Shown here: in pieces, positions 24,462-32,555 of the stretch | Layout: each line of letters starts with the position of its first letter | Position numbering within the stretch: position 1 is the stretch's first letter | NCBI RefSeq assembly: GCF_007858475.1 | Contig: NZ_VIGX01000001.1 | Coordinates: 372,001-436,000, forward strand | DNA length: 64,000 nt | Direction of reading: 5' to 3' | Source of the DNA: Tsukamurella conjunctivitidis | GTDB taxonomy: Bacteria; Actinomycetota; Actinomycetes; Mycobacteriales; Mycobacteriaceae | Notes under the pieces: generated by a model | The model's input: the letters and a program-made list of their open reading frames with translations, nothing else | What the model was told of the DNA's origin: nothing | The model's database searches: none | Position numbers and translations under genes: made by a program

Positions 24462-24989
24462 TCAGGACCGCTCGGCGATCCAGGCCAACGTGAAATCGCG
24501 CTCCGACTCCATCAGTTCCTGCAGGTTCTCGACCACCAGGGACTCGACCTTCTTCGCCACGAAGGGGATCGAGACGCTGGCCTCGCCGTCGGCGGTGATG
24601 CGCGCGGCGGCGCCGTCGGAGCCGGGGCTCGCCTCCAGGACGGCCGTACCGGACAGCTGCGCCGGGACGCCCTGGATGTCGGCGGAGAAGCGGCCCTCGC
24701 AGCGGGTTCCGTCGAACGGGCCCCACTCCTCGACGCGGTGGATCTCCAGGCCGCCGGGCCGGACCGCGGTCACGACGGGCGGCAACTTGTCCTCGCCGAT
24801 CACGTGCACGACGAGCACGCGGACCGACCGGCCCGCGCCCTCGCCGGTGATGTTCAGCTCCGCGACGCGCGCACCCTCGCCGCCGACCTCGGCCACGCGG
24901 GCGGGCCAGTACGCGTCGTCGGTGAACGCGGCGTGCAGCGCGGCCGGACTGGTGGCGTAATCGAGCGAGCGCTCGAGGCGGGTGGTCAT
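24462..24989 (-). CDS. DUF2505 protein, paralogue of the preceding gene
   Basis: 175 residues, same SRPBCC-like pattern: TTRLERSLDYATSPAALHAAFTDDAYW at the N-terminus, the middle GTAVLEASPGSDGA, and the hallmark SVSIPFVAKKVESLVVENLQELM near the C-terminus (compare FVPFVGTKLEQLILINLVDLF in the neighbour). The two genes are probably an old tandem duplication. The gene matches the Rv0481c position next to murB. It is divergent from murB with overlapping -10 elements. Confidence 0.8.
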   Translation of the reverse strand: MTTRLERSLDYATSPAALHAAFTDDAYWPARVAEVGGEGARVAELNITGEGAGRSVRVLVVHVIGEDKLPPVVTAVRPGGLEIHRVEEWGPFDGTRCEGRFSADIQGVPAQLSGTAVLEASPGSDGAAARITADGEASVSIPFVAKKVESLVVENLQELMESERDFTLAWIAERS

Positions 24990-24997
24990 GAGGAGAC

Positions 24998-25007
24998 ACG
25001 TTACCGT
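24998..25007. promoter_or_regulatory. Overlapping divergent -10 elements, DUF2505 / murB
   Basis: TAACGT (minus, 24998-25003) ends 8 nt from the DUF2505 ATG. TACCGT (plus, 25002-25007) ends 6 nt from the murB GTG. The hexamers share two base pairs, so only one polymerase could bind at a time. Confidence 0.55.
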
Positions 25008-25013
25008 TGCGGG

Positions 25014-26087
25014 GTGCCTGAACTGCTATCGGAGTTGACCACGCTGCGTCTGGGCGGTCCCGCCCGCGCCTATCTGCGTTGCGATTCCGCCGCCGCGGTC
25101 GCCGAGGCCGTCGCCCGCTGCGACGCCGCCGGTGAGCCGGTGATGCTGGTCGGCGGCGGATCGAACCTGGTGATCGCCGACGAGGGCTTCGCCGGCACCG
25201 TCGTGCACCTGGCGCACGACGAGGTCGCGATCGACGGCACCGTCCTCACCGCCGACGCGGGCGCCGTCTGGGACGACGTCGTCGCCGCGTCCGTCGCGGC
25301 GGGTCTCGGCGGCCTCGAGTGCCTCTCCGGCATCCCCGGGTCCGCGGGCGCGACGCCGGTGCAGAACGTCGGCGCGTACGGCGTCGAGGTGTCCGCGTGG
25401 CTGGACGCCGTCGAGCTCTACCACCGCGCCACCGGCGAGACGGCGTGGGTCGCGCCCGAGACGCTGGGCCTGGCGTACCGCACGTCGCGCCTCAAGCAGC
25501 ACGAGGCACCCGGCGCGGCCGGCTCCGGCCCCGCCGACGTCGTACTCCGCGTGCGGTTCGCGCTGACCGACGGTGCCTCCGCGCCGATCCGCTACGGCGA
25601 GCTCGCCCGCGCGCTGGGCGCGGAGCCCGGCGCCACCGTCGACCCCGCCCACGCGCGCGAGCACGTGCTGACGCTGCGCCGCGGCAAGGGCATGGTCCTC
25701 GACCCGGCCGATCACGACACCTGGAGCGTCGGCTCCTTCTTCACCAACCCGGTGGTGCCCGCCGCGGCGGCGGAGGCGACCGTCGCCGGGATCGAGGAGG
25801 CGACGGGCGAGAGCACGCCGCAGTACCCCGCGCCGGACGGGACGAAGCTCTCGGCGGGCTGGCTGATCGAGCGCGCGGGCTTCCACAAGGGCTACGACGG
25901 CGGCCGGGCGGGCGTCTCGCTGTCGACGAAGCACACGCTCGCGCTGACCAACCGCGGCACGGGCACGACGGCGGAGCTGCTCGCCCTGGCGGCCGAGGTC
26001 CGGGATGGGGTGTTCGCCCGGTTCGGCGTCGAGCTGCGGCCCGAGCCCGTCCTCGTGGGTGCGGAGCTTCCTCCGCTGCGCCCGTAG
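25014..26087 (+). CDS. murB: UDP-N-acetylenolpyruvoylglucosamine reductase
   Basis: FAD/NADPH enzyme that makes UDP-MurNAc for peptidoglycan. 357 residues. The FAD-binding start TTLRLGGPARAYL and VGGGSNLVIADEGF are followed by GLECLSGIPGSAGATPVQNVGAYG. The catalytic Ser is in SVGSFFTNPVV near residue 240 and the terminal Glu region is in EVRDGVFARFGVELRPEPVLVG. The GTG start is supported by a TACCGT -10 6 nt upstream; a long open extension upstream on the same strand is a shadow. It leads a cell-wall group with the L,D-transpeptidase gene. Confidence 0.95.
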   Translation: MPELLSELTTLRLGGPARAYLRCDSAAAVAEAVARCDAAGEPVMLVGGGSNLVIADEGFAGTVVHLAHDEVAIDGTVLTADAGAVWDDVVAASVAAGLGGLECLSGIPGSAGATPVQNVGAYGVEVSAWLDAVELYHRATGETAWVAPETLGLAYRTSRLKQHEAPGAAGSGPADVVLRVRFALTDGASAPIRYGELARALGAEPGATVDPAHAREHVLTLRRGKGMVLDPADHDTWSVGSFFTNPVVPAAAAEATVAGIEEATGESTPQYPAPDGTKLSAGWLIERAGFHKGYDGGRAGVSLSTKHTLALTNRGTGTTAELLALAAEVRDGVFARFGVELRPEPVLVGAELPPLRP

Positions 26088-26090
26088 AAT
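26085..26090 (+). promoter_or_regulatory. -10 of L,D-transpeptidase gene
   Basis: TAGAAT overlaps the murB stop codon and ends 7 nt before the GTG; leaderless start predicted. Confidence 0.6.
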
Positions 26091-26097
26091 TCATACG

Positions 26098-27282
26098 GTG
26101 TTCGACATGTTTCGCGCGCCGTTGGGTCGGCGCGCCTTCCTCGGCGGTGCCGCGGCGACGGTCGCCGTCGTCGCGACCGCCTGCACCCGGGACGGCGGCA
26201 CCGCCGAGACCAGGGCGGATGGCCCCACGTTCGAGTACTCGCCGGCGGACGGGAAGAAGATCGGTCCCCGCGACACCGTCTCGGTGCGCGTGCGGGGCGG
26301 CAGCTTCCGTCCCGGCGTCGCACTGATCAACACCCAGTCGGGCAAAAGGGTCGAACTGACCGCGTCGCCCGACGGTGTGACCTATTCGACGGCCGAGCCC
26401 CTCGGCTTCGGCGCCACCTACCGGTGGTCCGGCGCGGCCGACGGCGTGGCCGGCACCTGGGCGAGCCTCGACGGCGAGGTCTCCGTCGTCTCGCCCGACG
26501 CGACCATGTCCGTCCAGATCAACATCGCCGACGACGCCGAGGTCGGTATCGCGGCGCCGCTGATCCTCAAGTTCGCCGGCACCGTCGAGGACAAGGCCGC
26601 GGTCGAGAAGGCGCTCGAGGTCACCACGACCCCGCACACCGAGGGCGCGTGGGCCTGGCTGCCCGAGGACAACGGCTCCCGCGCGCACTGGCGCCCTCGC
26701 GAGTACTACAAGCCGAACACCAGGGTGACGATGAACGGCAAGCTCTACGGCCTCGACCACGGCGACGGCAAGTACGGCGCCAGCGACGTGACCAGTTCGT
26801 TCGTCGTGGGCCGCTCGCAGATCGTCAAGGCCTCGGCGCCGTCGCACCGCATCCTGGTGATGCGTGGCGACCAGGTCTTCCTGGACCTGCCCTGCTCGTA
26901 CGGCGAGGGCGACCTGCCGCGCAACGTCACGCGCTCCGGCATCCACGTGGTGAGCGAGAAGCACGAGGACTTCTACATGTCCAACCCCGCGGCCGGGTAC
27001 TTCAACGTGCACGAGCGCTTCGCGGTGCGGATCTCCAACAACGGCGAGTTCATCCACGCCAACCCGCAGACCGTCGGGAACCAGGGCAGCACCAACGTCA
27101 CCAACGGCTGCATCAACCTCTCGCTCGAGGATGCGCAGCGCTACTTCCAGAGCGCGCTGTTCGGTGACCCGGTCGAGGTCACGGGCACGTCGATCGAGCT
27201 GTCGGAGGCCGACGGGGACATCTACGACTGGACCCTAGACTGGCCGACGTGGCAATCGAAGTCGGCGCTGTCGAAGAACTAG
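26098..27282 (+). CDS. L,D-transpeptidase lipoprotein (LprQ/LdtMt5-like)
   Basis: 394-residue exported enzyme that forms 3-3 peptidoglycan crosslinks. The N-terminus GRRAFLGGAAATVAVVATAC has twin arginines and a lipobox with Cys29, suggesting a Tat-type lipoprotein. Ig-like domains (about 40-260) precede the YkuD catalytic domain, with FIHANPQTVGNQG and the nucleophile Cys338 in NVTNGCINLSLEDAQRYF. The usual Ser/Thr-His-Gly-Cys is Thr-Asn-Gly-Cys here. Position after murB matches Rv0482-Rv0483. GTG start with a TAGAAT -10. Confidence 0.88.
   Translation: MFDMFRAPLGRRAFLGGAAATVAVVATACTRDGGTAETRADGPTFEYSPADGKKIGPRDTVSVRVRGGSFRPGVALINTQSGKRVELTASPDGVTYSTAEPLGFGATYRWSGAADGVAGTWASLDGEVSVVSPDATMSVQINIADDAEVGIAAPLILKFAGTVEDKAAVEKALEVTTTPHTEGAWAWLPEDNGSRAHWRPREYYKPNTRVTMNGKLYGLDHGDGKYGASDVTSSFVVGRSQIVKASAPSHRILVMRGDQVFLDLPCSYGEGDLPRNVTRSGIHVVSEKHEDFYMSNPAAGYFNVHERFAVRISNNGEFIHANPQTVGNQGSTNVTNGCINLSLEDAQRYFQSALFGDPVEVTGTSIELSEADGDIYDWTLDWPTWQSKSALSKN
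27236..27241 (+). promoter_or_regulatory. -10 of transglutaminase gene, inside the preceding coding region
   Basis: TAGACT ends 7 nt before the GTG at 27249, within the last 50 bp of the L,D-transpeptidase gene. It predicts an internal leaderless promoter. Confidence 0.5.
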
Positions 27283-28094
27283 TGGTCCCCGGCGCGCGGA
27301 GGATGTCCGCCCGGGTGGCGTGCACGGTCCTCGCGCCCACGGTCCTCGAGTACCAGGCGACCGTGGCGCGGGTGCCAGGCCTGCAGGTGCAGGAGTCGCT
27401 GGGCGTCACGCTCGACGGTGCGCCGCTGCCCGTCCATGAGGTCGTCGGGCCGCACGGCGGCCGCATCCATCGCGTCGACGCCGGTCCTGGGAAGGTGCTG
27501 CTCGAGTACCACGCGCAGGTCGCGGGGTTCGCAGCGCCGGAGCCCGTCGACGAGTACCTGCGGTCGCTGTACCTGCGGCCCTCGCGGTACTGCGAGGTCG
27601 ACCGGTTCTACGGCTTCGCCGCGAAGCAGTTCGCCGGCGTGGCCGGCGATGCACAACGTGCTGTGGCGGTGCGGGAGTTCGTCGCGGGGCGGCTCGATTA
27701 CCTCCCCGGCGCCAGCCGTTCCGTCGACGGCGCCTCCGACACCCTGCTCGCCTCCGCCGGCGTCTGCCGTGACTACGCGCACCTGACGATCGCGCTGCTC
27801 CGCGCGCTGAAGCTGCCCGCGCGGATGAGCGCGGTCTTCGCGCCCGGCTGCGATCCGATGGACTTCCACGCCGTCGCCGAGGTCATGGTCGACGGGCGCT
27901 GGTGGGTGCTCGACGCGACCGGGCTCGCCCCGCGCGCCGCCATGGTGCGGATCGCCACCGGCCGCGACGCCGCCGACATCGCCTTCCTCGACAATCACGG
28001 CGGCTCCATCCGGTTCGAGCGCCTGACGGTGACCGCCGAGTCCGCCGCGCCGCTCCCCGCCGACGACCCGCGCGCCCTGATCCCCATCGCCTGA
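27249..28094 (+). CDS. Transglutaminase-like domain protein
   Basis: 281 residues. A beta-rich N-terminal domain (about 1-95) precedes the transglutaminase-like core with a Cys-His-Asp triad: AGVCRDYAHLTIALLRAL (Cys173), CDPMDFHAVAEVMVDGRWW (His207) and VLDATGLAPR (Asp222). Bacterial proteins of this type are often cysteine proteases or amidases rather than crosslinkers. It has no signal peptide. The GTG start overlaps the end of the L,D-transpeptidase gene by 34 nt and is backed by the nested -10. Confidence 0.82.
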   Translation: MAIEVGAVEELVVPGARRMSARVACTVLAPTVLEYQATVARVPGLQVQESLGVTLDGAPLPVHEVVGPHGGRIHRVDAGPGKVLLEYHAQVAGFAAPEPVDEYLRSLYLRPSRYCEVDRFYGFAAKQFAGVAGDAQRAVAVREFVAGRLDYLPGASRSVDGASDTLLASAGVCRDYAHLTIALLRALKLPARMSAVFAPGCDPMDFHAVAEVMVDGRWWVLDATGLAPRAAMVRIATGRDAADIAFLDNHGGSIRFERLTVTAESAAPLPADDPRALIPIA

Positions 28095-28157
28095 GCAGGG
28101 CCCGGCGCGGGCTGGGGGAGTCGTGCCGCGCGGGGGACGGCTCCGCGCGGGGGTACG

Positions 28158-28175
28158 ACGGTGCGATGCCACCGT
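28158..28175. terminator. Weak hairpin between convergent genes
   Basis: ACGGTG-CGATGC-CACCGT, 6-bp arms, in the 114-bp gap between the transglutaminase gene and otsB. It includes one CGACGGTGC copy. The rest of the gap holds a CCGCGCGGGGG direct repeat. Confidence 0.35.
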
Positions 28176-28208
28176 GCGACGGCATGCGCCGCCCGGCCGC
28201 GCCGCGAC

Positions 28209-28973
28209 TCAGGCGCGACGCAGCGCCAGCAGCTCCTCGAAGACCGCCCGCGCATCCGCAGGGCCGTCGATGCGGAAGCGGGCGGCGGTGGCACCGTCGC
28301 CCACCTTGACGGAGACGTCCTCGGCGTCGGTGAGCACGGCGAAGGCCTTCTCGTCGGTCACGTCGTCGCCGAGGTACAGCACGGCCCGGGCGGCGCACCG
28401 CTCGCGGAGCGCGGTGAGCGCCCGGCCCTTGGAGGTCTCCAGCACCGCCAGCTCCAGCACGGCCTTGCCGTCCGTGGCGTGCACGCCGGGCAGGGCGGCG
28501 GGGCCCCGTCGGGCCTCCTCCAGCGCGGGGGCGGCGTGCGACGGATCCACGACGTTGCGGACGTGCAGCGCGCCGCCCAGCGGCTTCGGTTCCACGGCCG
28601 CGCCGGGGAACCTGCCGGCGATCGCGGCGAGGTCCGACAGCACCGTCGCGCGGAGCTCCGCCAGGCCGGGGGAGAGGGCGCCCTCGAAGCCCTCCGCCCA
28701 CTCGGCCCCGTGGCTCCCGACGGTCACGATCGGGTCGGCGACGCCCGACAGCCGGCCCAGGGTCGCGCGGTCGCGGCCGGAGACGAGCGCGACCGTCACG
28801 CCGGGCAGCGCGGCGAGCGCCTCCAGCGCCGCAACGGTTCCCGGCAGCGGGAAGGCCGCGGCGGGGTCGGAGACGATCGGGGCGACCACGCCGTCGTAAT
28901 CGGTGGACACGAGCACGGTGCCGAGCCGGGCGAACCGGGCCAGCGCCGCGGCGAGACCGTCGGGCAGGGTCAT
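28209..28973 (-). CDS. otsB: Trehalose-6-phosphate phosphatase
   Basis: 254-residue HAD phosphatase that completes OtsAB trehalose synthesis. HAD motif I is [12 protein letters not shown] (nucleophile Asp near 24), motif [11 protein letters not shown] (near 63), and motif [16 protein letters not shown] (near 200). GSHGAEWA is typical of OtsB. The ATG overlaps the otsA stop by 4 bp (ATGA); the in-frame open region upstream is a shadow of otsA. Trehalose is both an osmolyte and the carrier for mycolic acids. Confidence 0.93.
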   Translation of the reverse strand: MTLPDGLAAALARFARLGTVLVSTDYDGVVAPIVSDPAAAFPLPGTVAALEALAALPGVTVALVSGRDRATLGRLSGVADPIVTVGSHGAEWAEGFEGALSPGLAELRATVLSDLAAIAGRFPGAAVEPKPLGGALHVRNVVDPSHAAPALEEARRGPAALPGVHATDGKAVLELAVLETSKGRALTALRERCAARAVLYLGDDVTDEKAFAVLTDAEDVSVKVGDGATAARFRIDGPADARAVFEELLALRRA

Positions 28974-30415
28974 GCCGGCGTCTCGTCGACGGTGCCGGCG
29001 AGCGTCTGCAGGAAGGAGCGCGCCCAGCGGTCGACGTCGTACTGCAGGACCTGCCGGCGCATCGTGCGCACGCGGCGCTTGCCGTCCTCGGGGTCCTGGT
29101 GCACGGCCTCGTCGATGGCGTTCTTGACGCCCTCGAGGTCGTGCGGGTTGCACTGATAGGCCTGGCGGAGTTCGGCTGCGGCCCCGGTGAACTCGCTGAG
29201 CACCAGCGCGCCCGACGAATCGTTGCGGCAGGCGATGTACTCCTTGGCGACGAGGTTCATGCCGTCGCGCAGCGGGGTCACGAGCATGACGTCGGCGGCC
29301 GCGAAGAAGGCCAGCAACTCGCGCCGCGGCACCGGCCGGTGCACGTAGTGGATCGCGGGGCGGCCGACGCGGCCGAAGTCGCCGTTGATGCGGCCGACCT
29401 GCCGCTCGATGTCGTCGCGCATGGCCTTGTAGGACTCCACGCGCTCGCGCGACGGGGTCGCCAGCTGCACGAAGACGTGCCGCTCCGGATCGAGGCGCCC
29501 CTCCTGGTACAACTCGCCGATCGCGCGCAGCCGCACGTCGATGCCCTTGGTGTAGTCCAGGCGGTCCACGCCGAGCAGGATCTTCTCCGGGTTGCCGAGC
29601 TCCTTGCGCAGCGCGCGGGCCCGCTGCTTGGTCTCCGGGAGCTTCGCGGTGGCCGCGAGCTCGGCGGACTCGATCGAGATGGGGAAGGCGCCCACGCGCA
29701 CCGAGCGGAAGCCCACGGTGACCACGCCGAACTTCGACCGCACGCCGATCGAGTTCTTGCTCGTCGCGTATCCGGCCAGCTTGCTGGCGAGGTACAGGAA
29801 GTTCTGGGCGCCGCCGGGCAGGTGGAAGCCGACGAGGTCGGCGCCGAGGATGCCCTCGACGATCTCTCGCCGCCACGGCATCTGCATGAACAGCTCGACG
29901 GGCGGGAAGGGGATGTGCAGGAAGAAGCCGATCTTCACGTCGGGCCGCAGCATCCGCAGCATCTTGGGCACCAGCTGCAGCTGGTAGTCCTGCACCCAGA
30001 CGGTCGCGCCCTCGGCGGCGACCTTGGCGGTCTCCTCCGCGAAGCGGCGGTTGACCTCGACGTAGGTGTTCCACCACTCGCGGTGGTACTCGGGCTTGAC
30101 GATGACGTCGTGGTACAGCGGCCACAGGCTGCCGTTGGAGAAGCCCTCGTAGTGCTCCTCCACCTCCTGGGCGCTGAGCTTGACCGGGACGAGGAGCATG
30201 TCCTCGCCGGGGATCGGCTCGCCGCCCACATCGGGGGCGCCGGGCCAGCCGACCCATGCGCCGTTGCGGGCGCTGAGGATCGGCTTGAGCGCGGTGACGA
30301 GACCGCCGGGCGATTCCTTCCAGGTCAGCGTCCCGTCGGGCGCCTTCTCGACGTCGACCGGAAGCCGGTTCGCCACGACGATGAAATCAGATGTTCCGAA
30401 CGCCGCAGCGGCCAT
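28970..30415 (-). CDS. otsA: Alpha,alpha-trehalose-phosphate synthase (UDP-forming)
   Basis: 481-residue GT20 glycosyltransferase that joins UDP-glucose and glucose-6-phosphate. Features: [13 protein letters not shown] at the N-terminus, [46 protein letters not shown] (near 280), and [19 protein letters not shown] near 375. It sits in a three-gene unit: 53-residue protein, otsA, otsB, with 7-nt and overlapping junctions. The ATG has an upstream GGAGG at a rather long spacing. Confidence 0.95.
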   Translation of the reverse strand: MAAAAFGTSDFIVVANRLPVDVEKAPDGTLTWKESPGGLVTALKPILSARNGAWVGWPGAPDVGGEPIPGEDMLLVPVKLSAQEVEEHYEGFSNGSLWPLYHDVIVKPEYHREWWNTYVEVNRRFAEETAKVAAEGATVWVQDYQLQLVPKMLRMLRPDVKIGFFLHIPFPPVELFMQMPWRREIVEGILGADLVGFHLPGGAQNFLYLASKLAGYATSKNSIGVRSKFGVVTVGFRSVRVGAFPISIESAELAATAKLPETKQRARALRKELGNPEKILLGVDRLDYTKGIDVRLRAIGELYQEGRLDPERHVFVQLATPSRERVESYKAMRDDIERQVGRINGDFGRVGRPAIHYVHRPVPRRELLAFFAAADVMLVTPLRDGMNLVAKEYIACRNDSSGALVLSEFTGAAAELRQAYQCNPHDLEGVKNAIDEAVHQDPEDGKRRVRTMRRQVLQYDVDRWARSFLQTLAGTVDETPA

Positions 30416-30422
30416 GGGTGGG

Positions 30423-30584
30423 CTACGCCTCCTTGGGGCCGATGCCGAGCATCGACAGCAGCATCCGGCACTCGTCGGTGTCCTCGGCGTACGCCGCGAC
30501 GACGCGCTGGGCCTGGCGTGCGGTCTCGTCCGCTACCGGCTCGAGTTCGTCTTCGCTGATGTCCTGCGTGGTCTTCGGGGGCAT
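30423..30584 (-). CDS. Conserved small protein upstream of otsA
   Basis: 53-residue acidic protein: starts [17 protein letters not shown] and ends [16 protein letters not shown]. It has a GAAGG ribosome-binding site 8 nt before its ATG and ends 7 nt before otsA. In M. tuberculosis a small protein gene (Rv3489) also precedes otsA. The C-terminal [10 protein letters not shown] helix looks like the conserved part. No known domain. A role linked to OtsA is only suggested by position. Confidence 0.7.
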   Translation of the reverse strand: MPPKTTQDISEDELEPVADETARQAQRVVAAYAEDTDECRMLLSMLGIGPKEA

Positions 30585-30638
30585 GAACGCACCTTCGTTC
30601 GGGAATGACGAGCAAGGTCAGTTTACCTGCGAAACGTT

Positions 30639-32066
30639 TCAGTCGCGGACCCGGCGGAAGGTGATGCCCCCGATATGGGGCCGCAGGTTCGGCGGGAGCT
30701 GCGGTCGGCGGAGCGTCCGCGCCAGCCATTCGCCCAGCGTGACCCCCGCCGCCAGCGCGCAACCGACGGTCAGCGCCGTCGCCATGTTGGTCAGCGCGGA
30801 GGTCGTCTGGCCCTCCATCAGCTCCGACAGGCCGCGGTAGACGGCCAGACCGGGGACCAGCGGGGTGATGCCCGCGACGGCCACGATGAGCGGGGGCACG
30901 ACGGCCCGGCGAGCGAGGAGACCACCGGCCAGGCCGACGACGGTGGCGGCCACCGTCGAGGAGACGATGGGGCCGAGGCCGAGGTTCAGGGTCGACCCGG
31001 CGACGAGTGCGCCGAAGCACCCCGCGAGGAAGGACGCCGTGAGGGCCCGGATCTGCGCGTACCCGGCGAGCGCGAAGGCCGCGGCGGCCACGCCGCCCGT
31101 GACGACGAGGATCGGCAGCGGCGCGTAGTCGAAGGGCTGCTGCTGCAGGGGCGGCAGGGTCGCGCCCAGCTCGCTGGTCACGCGCAGCGCCATGCCGACG
31201 CCGGCCACCACGCCGCCCGTGAAGACCACGACCTCGAAGAAGCGGGCCGCGCCGGTGACCGGTGCCCCGGTGATGGCGTCCTGGACCGAACCGACCAGCG
31301 AGAGCCCGGCCATGAGCACGATGATGCCCGCGACGATCACCCGGTAGGGCTGCACGTCCCAGCCGAACTCGAGCGAGACCCGATAGATCACCGCCGCCGG
31401 CAGGGTCGCGAGGAAACCGCCCACGACCTGCTGGAAGAAGTACGGCAGGCCCCACTGGCTCAGCCGGACGTTGACCGCGTAGATCAGCGCCGTCGTCACG
31501 AAGGCGACCCCCGCGAGCGAGAGCTTGCCGCCGAGCAGCAGGGTCAGCGCCGCGGCCATGAGCGCCCACCCGAAGGTCGCGACGGCGCGCGGGTACGGGT
31601 GCCCGGCGTTCATGATCGACTCGAGCGCGGCGAGCGCCTGGTCCGGCCGGATCCGCCCGCGCCCGATGCGCCGCACCAGGGTATCGACCTGGGAGAGCCG
31701 GGTGTAGTCGAGGGACCGGTGGCTCACCGTCCGCGTGTAGGTCGACGGGGGCAGGCCCCGCCCGCGCTGCACGCTCACCGTGATCGCGTTGTAGGTCACG
31801 GTGACCGTGACGTCGTCGATGCCGTAGGTCGCGGCGACGTAGCGCACCTGCGCCTCGGTGTCGACGGCGCCGGTGCCGGAGTCCAGCAGCACCTCGCCGA
31901 CCTTCATCGCGACCTCGAGGACCTCGCCGACGGTCTCGTTGTCGCGGAGGTCGACGGGCTGCAGCGGGGTGAGGACGGGCATGCCCGCGGTGTCGACGGT
32001 CGCGGCGTTCCGGCCGGTGACGGCCTGGACCGCGTGCGCGAGGCGATCGCGGAACGGGGGCTTCAT
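30639..32066 (-). CDS. thrE: ThrE-type threonine/serine exporter
   Basis: 475-residue membrane protein of the ThrE family. A soluble N-terminal part contains VGEVLLDSGTGAVDTEAQVRY and the conserved GRGLPPSTYTRTVSHRSLDYTRL segment (about 40-140). About ten membrane helices follow, ending GVTLGEWLARTLRRPQLPPN. Corynebacterium ThrE exports threonine and serine driven by the proton gradient. The ATG with GGAGG upstream is used; the longer reading MPRRPEV is unlikely. A TTGACC-18-TAACGA promoter is possible at 32122-32151 (minus). Confidence 0.87.
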   Translation of the reverse strand: MKPPFRDRLAHAVQAVTGRNAATVDTAGMPVLTPLQPVDLRDNETVGEVLEVAMKVGEVLLDSGTGAVDTEAQVRYVAATYGIDDVTVTVTYNAITVSVQRGRGLPPSTYTRTVSHRSLDYTRLSQVDTLVRRIGRGRIRPDQALAALESIMNAGHPYPRAVATFGWALMAAALTLLLGGKLSLAGVAFVTTALIYAVNVRLSQWGLPYFFQQVVGGFLATLPAAVIYRVSLEFGWDVQPYRVIVAGIIVLMAGLSLVGSVQDAITGAPVTGAARFFEVVVFTGGVVAGVGMALRVTSELGATLPPLQQQPFDYAPLPILVVTGGVAAAAFALAGYAQIRALTASFLAGCFGALVAGSTLNLGLGPIVSSTVAATVVGLAGGLLARRAVVPPLIVAVAGITPLVPGLAVYRGLSELMEGQTTSALTNMATALTVGCALAAGVTLGEWLARTLRRPQLPPNLRPHIGGITFRRVRD

Positions 32067-32121
32067 CGTGGGGGCGCCTCCTTGTCGGTTCACCTCGGGT
32101 CGTCGTGGCACGGACCTTCTT

Positions 32122-32151
32122 TCGTTACTGTGCCAGACGGCTCCGGGTCAA
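32122..32151 (-). promoter_or_regulatory. Candidate thrE promoter
   Basis: Minus strand: TTGACC (32146-32151), 18-bp spacer, TAACGA (32122-32127). The -10 lacks the final T, so this is moderate support only. Confidence 0.4.
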
Positions 32152-32256
32152 GGCTCCCGCGCCACCCCGTCATCCGCGGCCCGCGCTCGGGGCGCGTCAT
32201 CCGCCGCGGCGGACACCTCCGCGGCCGCCCCGTCCGGATCGTCCGCGGCGGGGTCG

Positions 32257-32424
32257 TCAGCGGTCGAAGAACCGATCGTTGAGGCGGTCGAAGAAGCCGT
32301 CGATCCGCTTCTCGCGATCGGTGCCCTCGACCTTCGAGTTCCAGAGGTGGACCAGCCCGAAGACCACGGCGACGAGGCCGAGGACGAGCGCGGTGATCAG
32401 GAGGACCTGCATCGTCGTCGACAT
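32257..32424 (-). CDS. Small single-pass membrane protein
   Basis: 55 residues: a short N-terminus (MSTTM), one membrane helix (QVLLITALVLGLVAVVFGLVHL) and a charged C-terminal tail (REKRIDGFFDRLNDRFFDR). No known domain. It starts 14 nt after the 3' end of a tRNA-Thr on the same strand, so the two could share a transcript. The in-frame extension upstream is translated tRNA and is rejected. Confidence 0.55.
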   Translation of the reverse strand: MSTTMQVLLITALVLGLVAVVFGLVHLWNSKVEGTDREKRIDGFFDRLNDRFFDR

Positions 32425-32438
32425 CGCCGCCCCTTCCG

Positions 32439-32513
32439 TGGAGCCCCCCGTCGGGATTGAACCGACGACCTTCGCTTTACAAGAGCGGTGCTCTACCACT
32501 GAGCTAGGGAGGC
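32439..32513 (-). tRNA. tRNA-Thr (anticodon UGU)
   Basis: The minus strand folds as a full cloverleaf. The acceptor arm GCCTCCC pairs with GGGGGGC, the D-arm is GCTC-AGTGGTAGA-GC, and the anticodon arm CGCT-CTTGTAA-AGCG gives anticodon TGT. The T-arm GTCGG-TTCAATC-CCGAC ends in an encoded TCCA. The variable loop is short. It lies between divergent echA-like and small-protein genes. Confidence 0.93.
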
Positions 32514-32542
32514 GTGGGCCCTGCGGCCGCCGGAGCACAGCA

Positions 32543-32548
32543 TATCGT
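32543..32548 (+). promoter_or_regulatory. -10 of enoyl-CoA hydratase gene
   Basis: TATCGT ends 7 nt before the ATG at 32556; leaderless start predicted, 43 bp from the tRNA 5' end. Confidence 0.6.
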
Positions 32549-32555
32549 GACCTGC

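Noticed and set aside
28209-30257. One very long open frame (682 codons) spanning otsB and much of otsA
   Set aside because: It is otsB preceded by an out-of-frame shadow of otsA; two normal-length genes with an ATGA junction explain the region.
32424-32538. N-terminal extension of the small membrane protein (SSVVEHRSCKAKVVGS)
   Set aside because: This is the translated tRNA-Thr sequence, a common annotation error.
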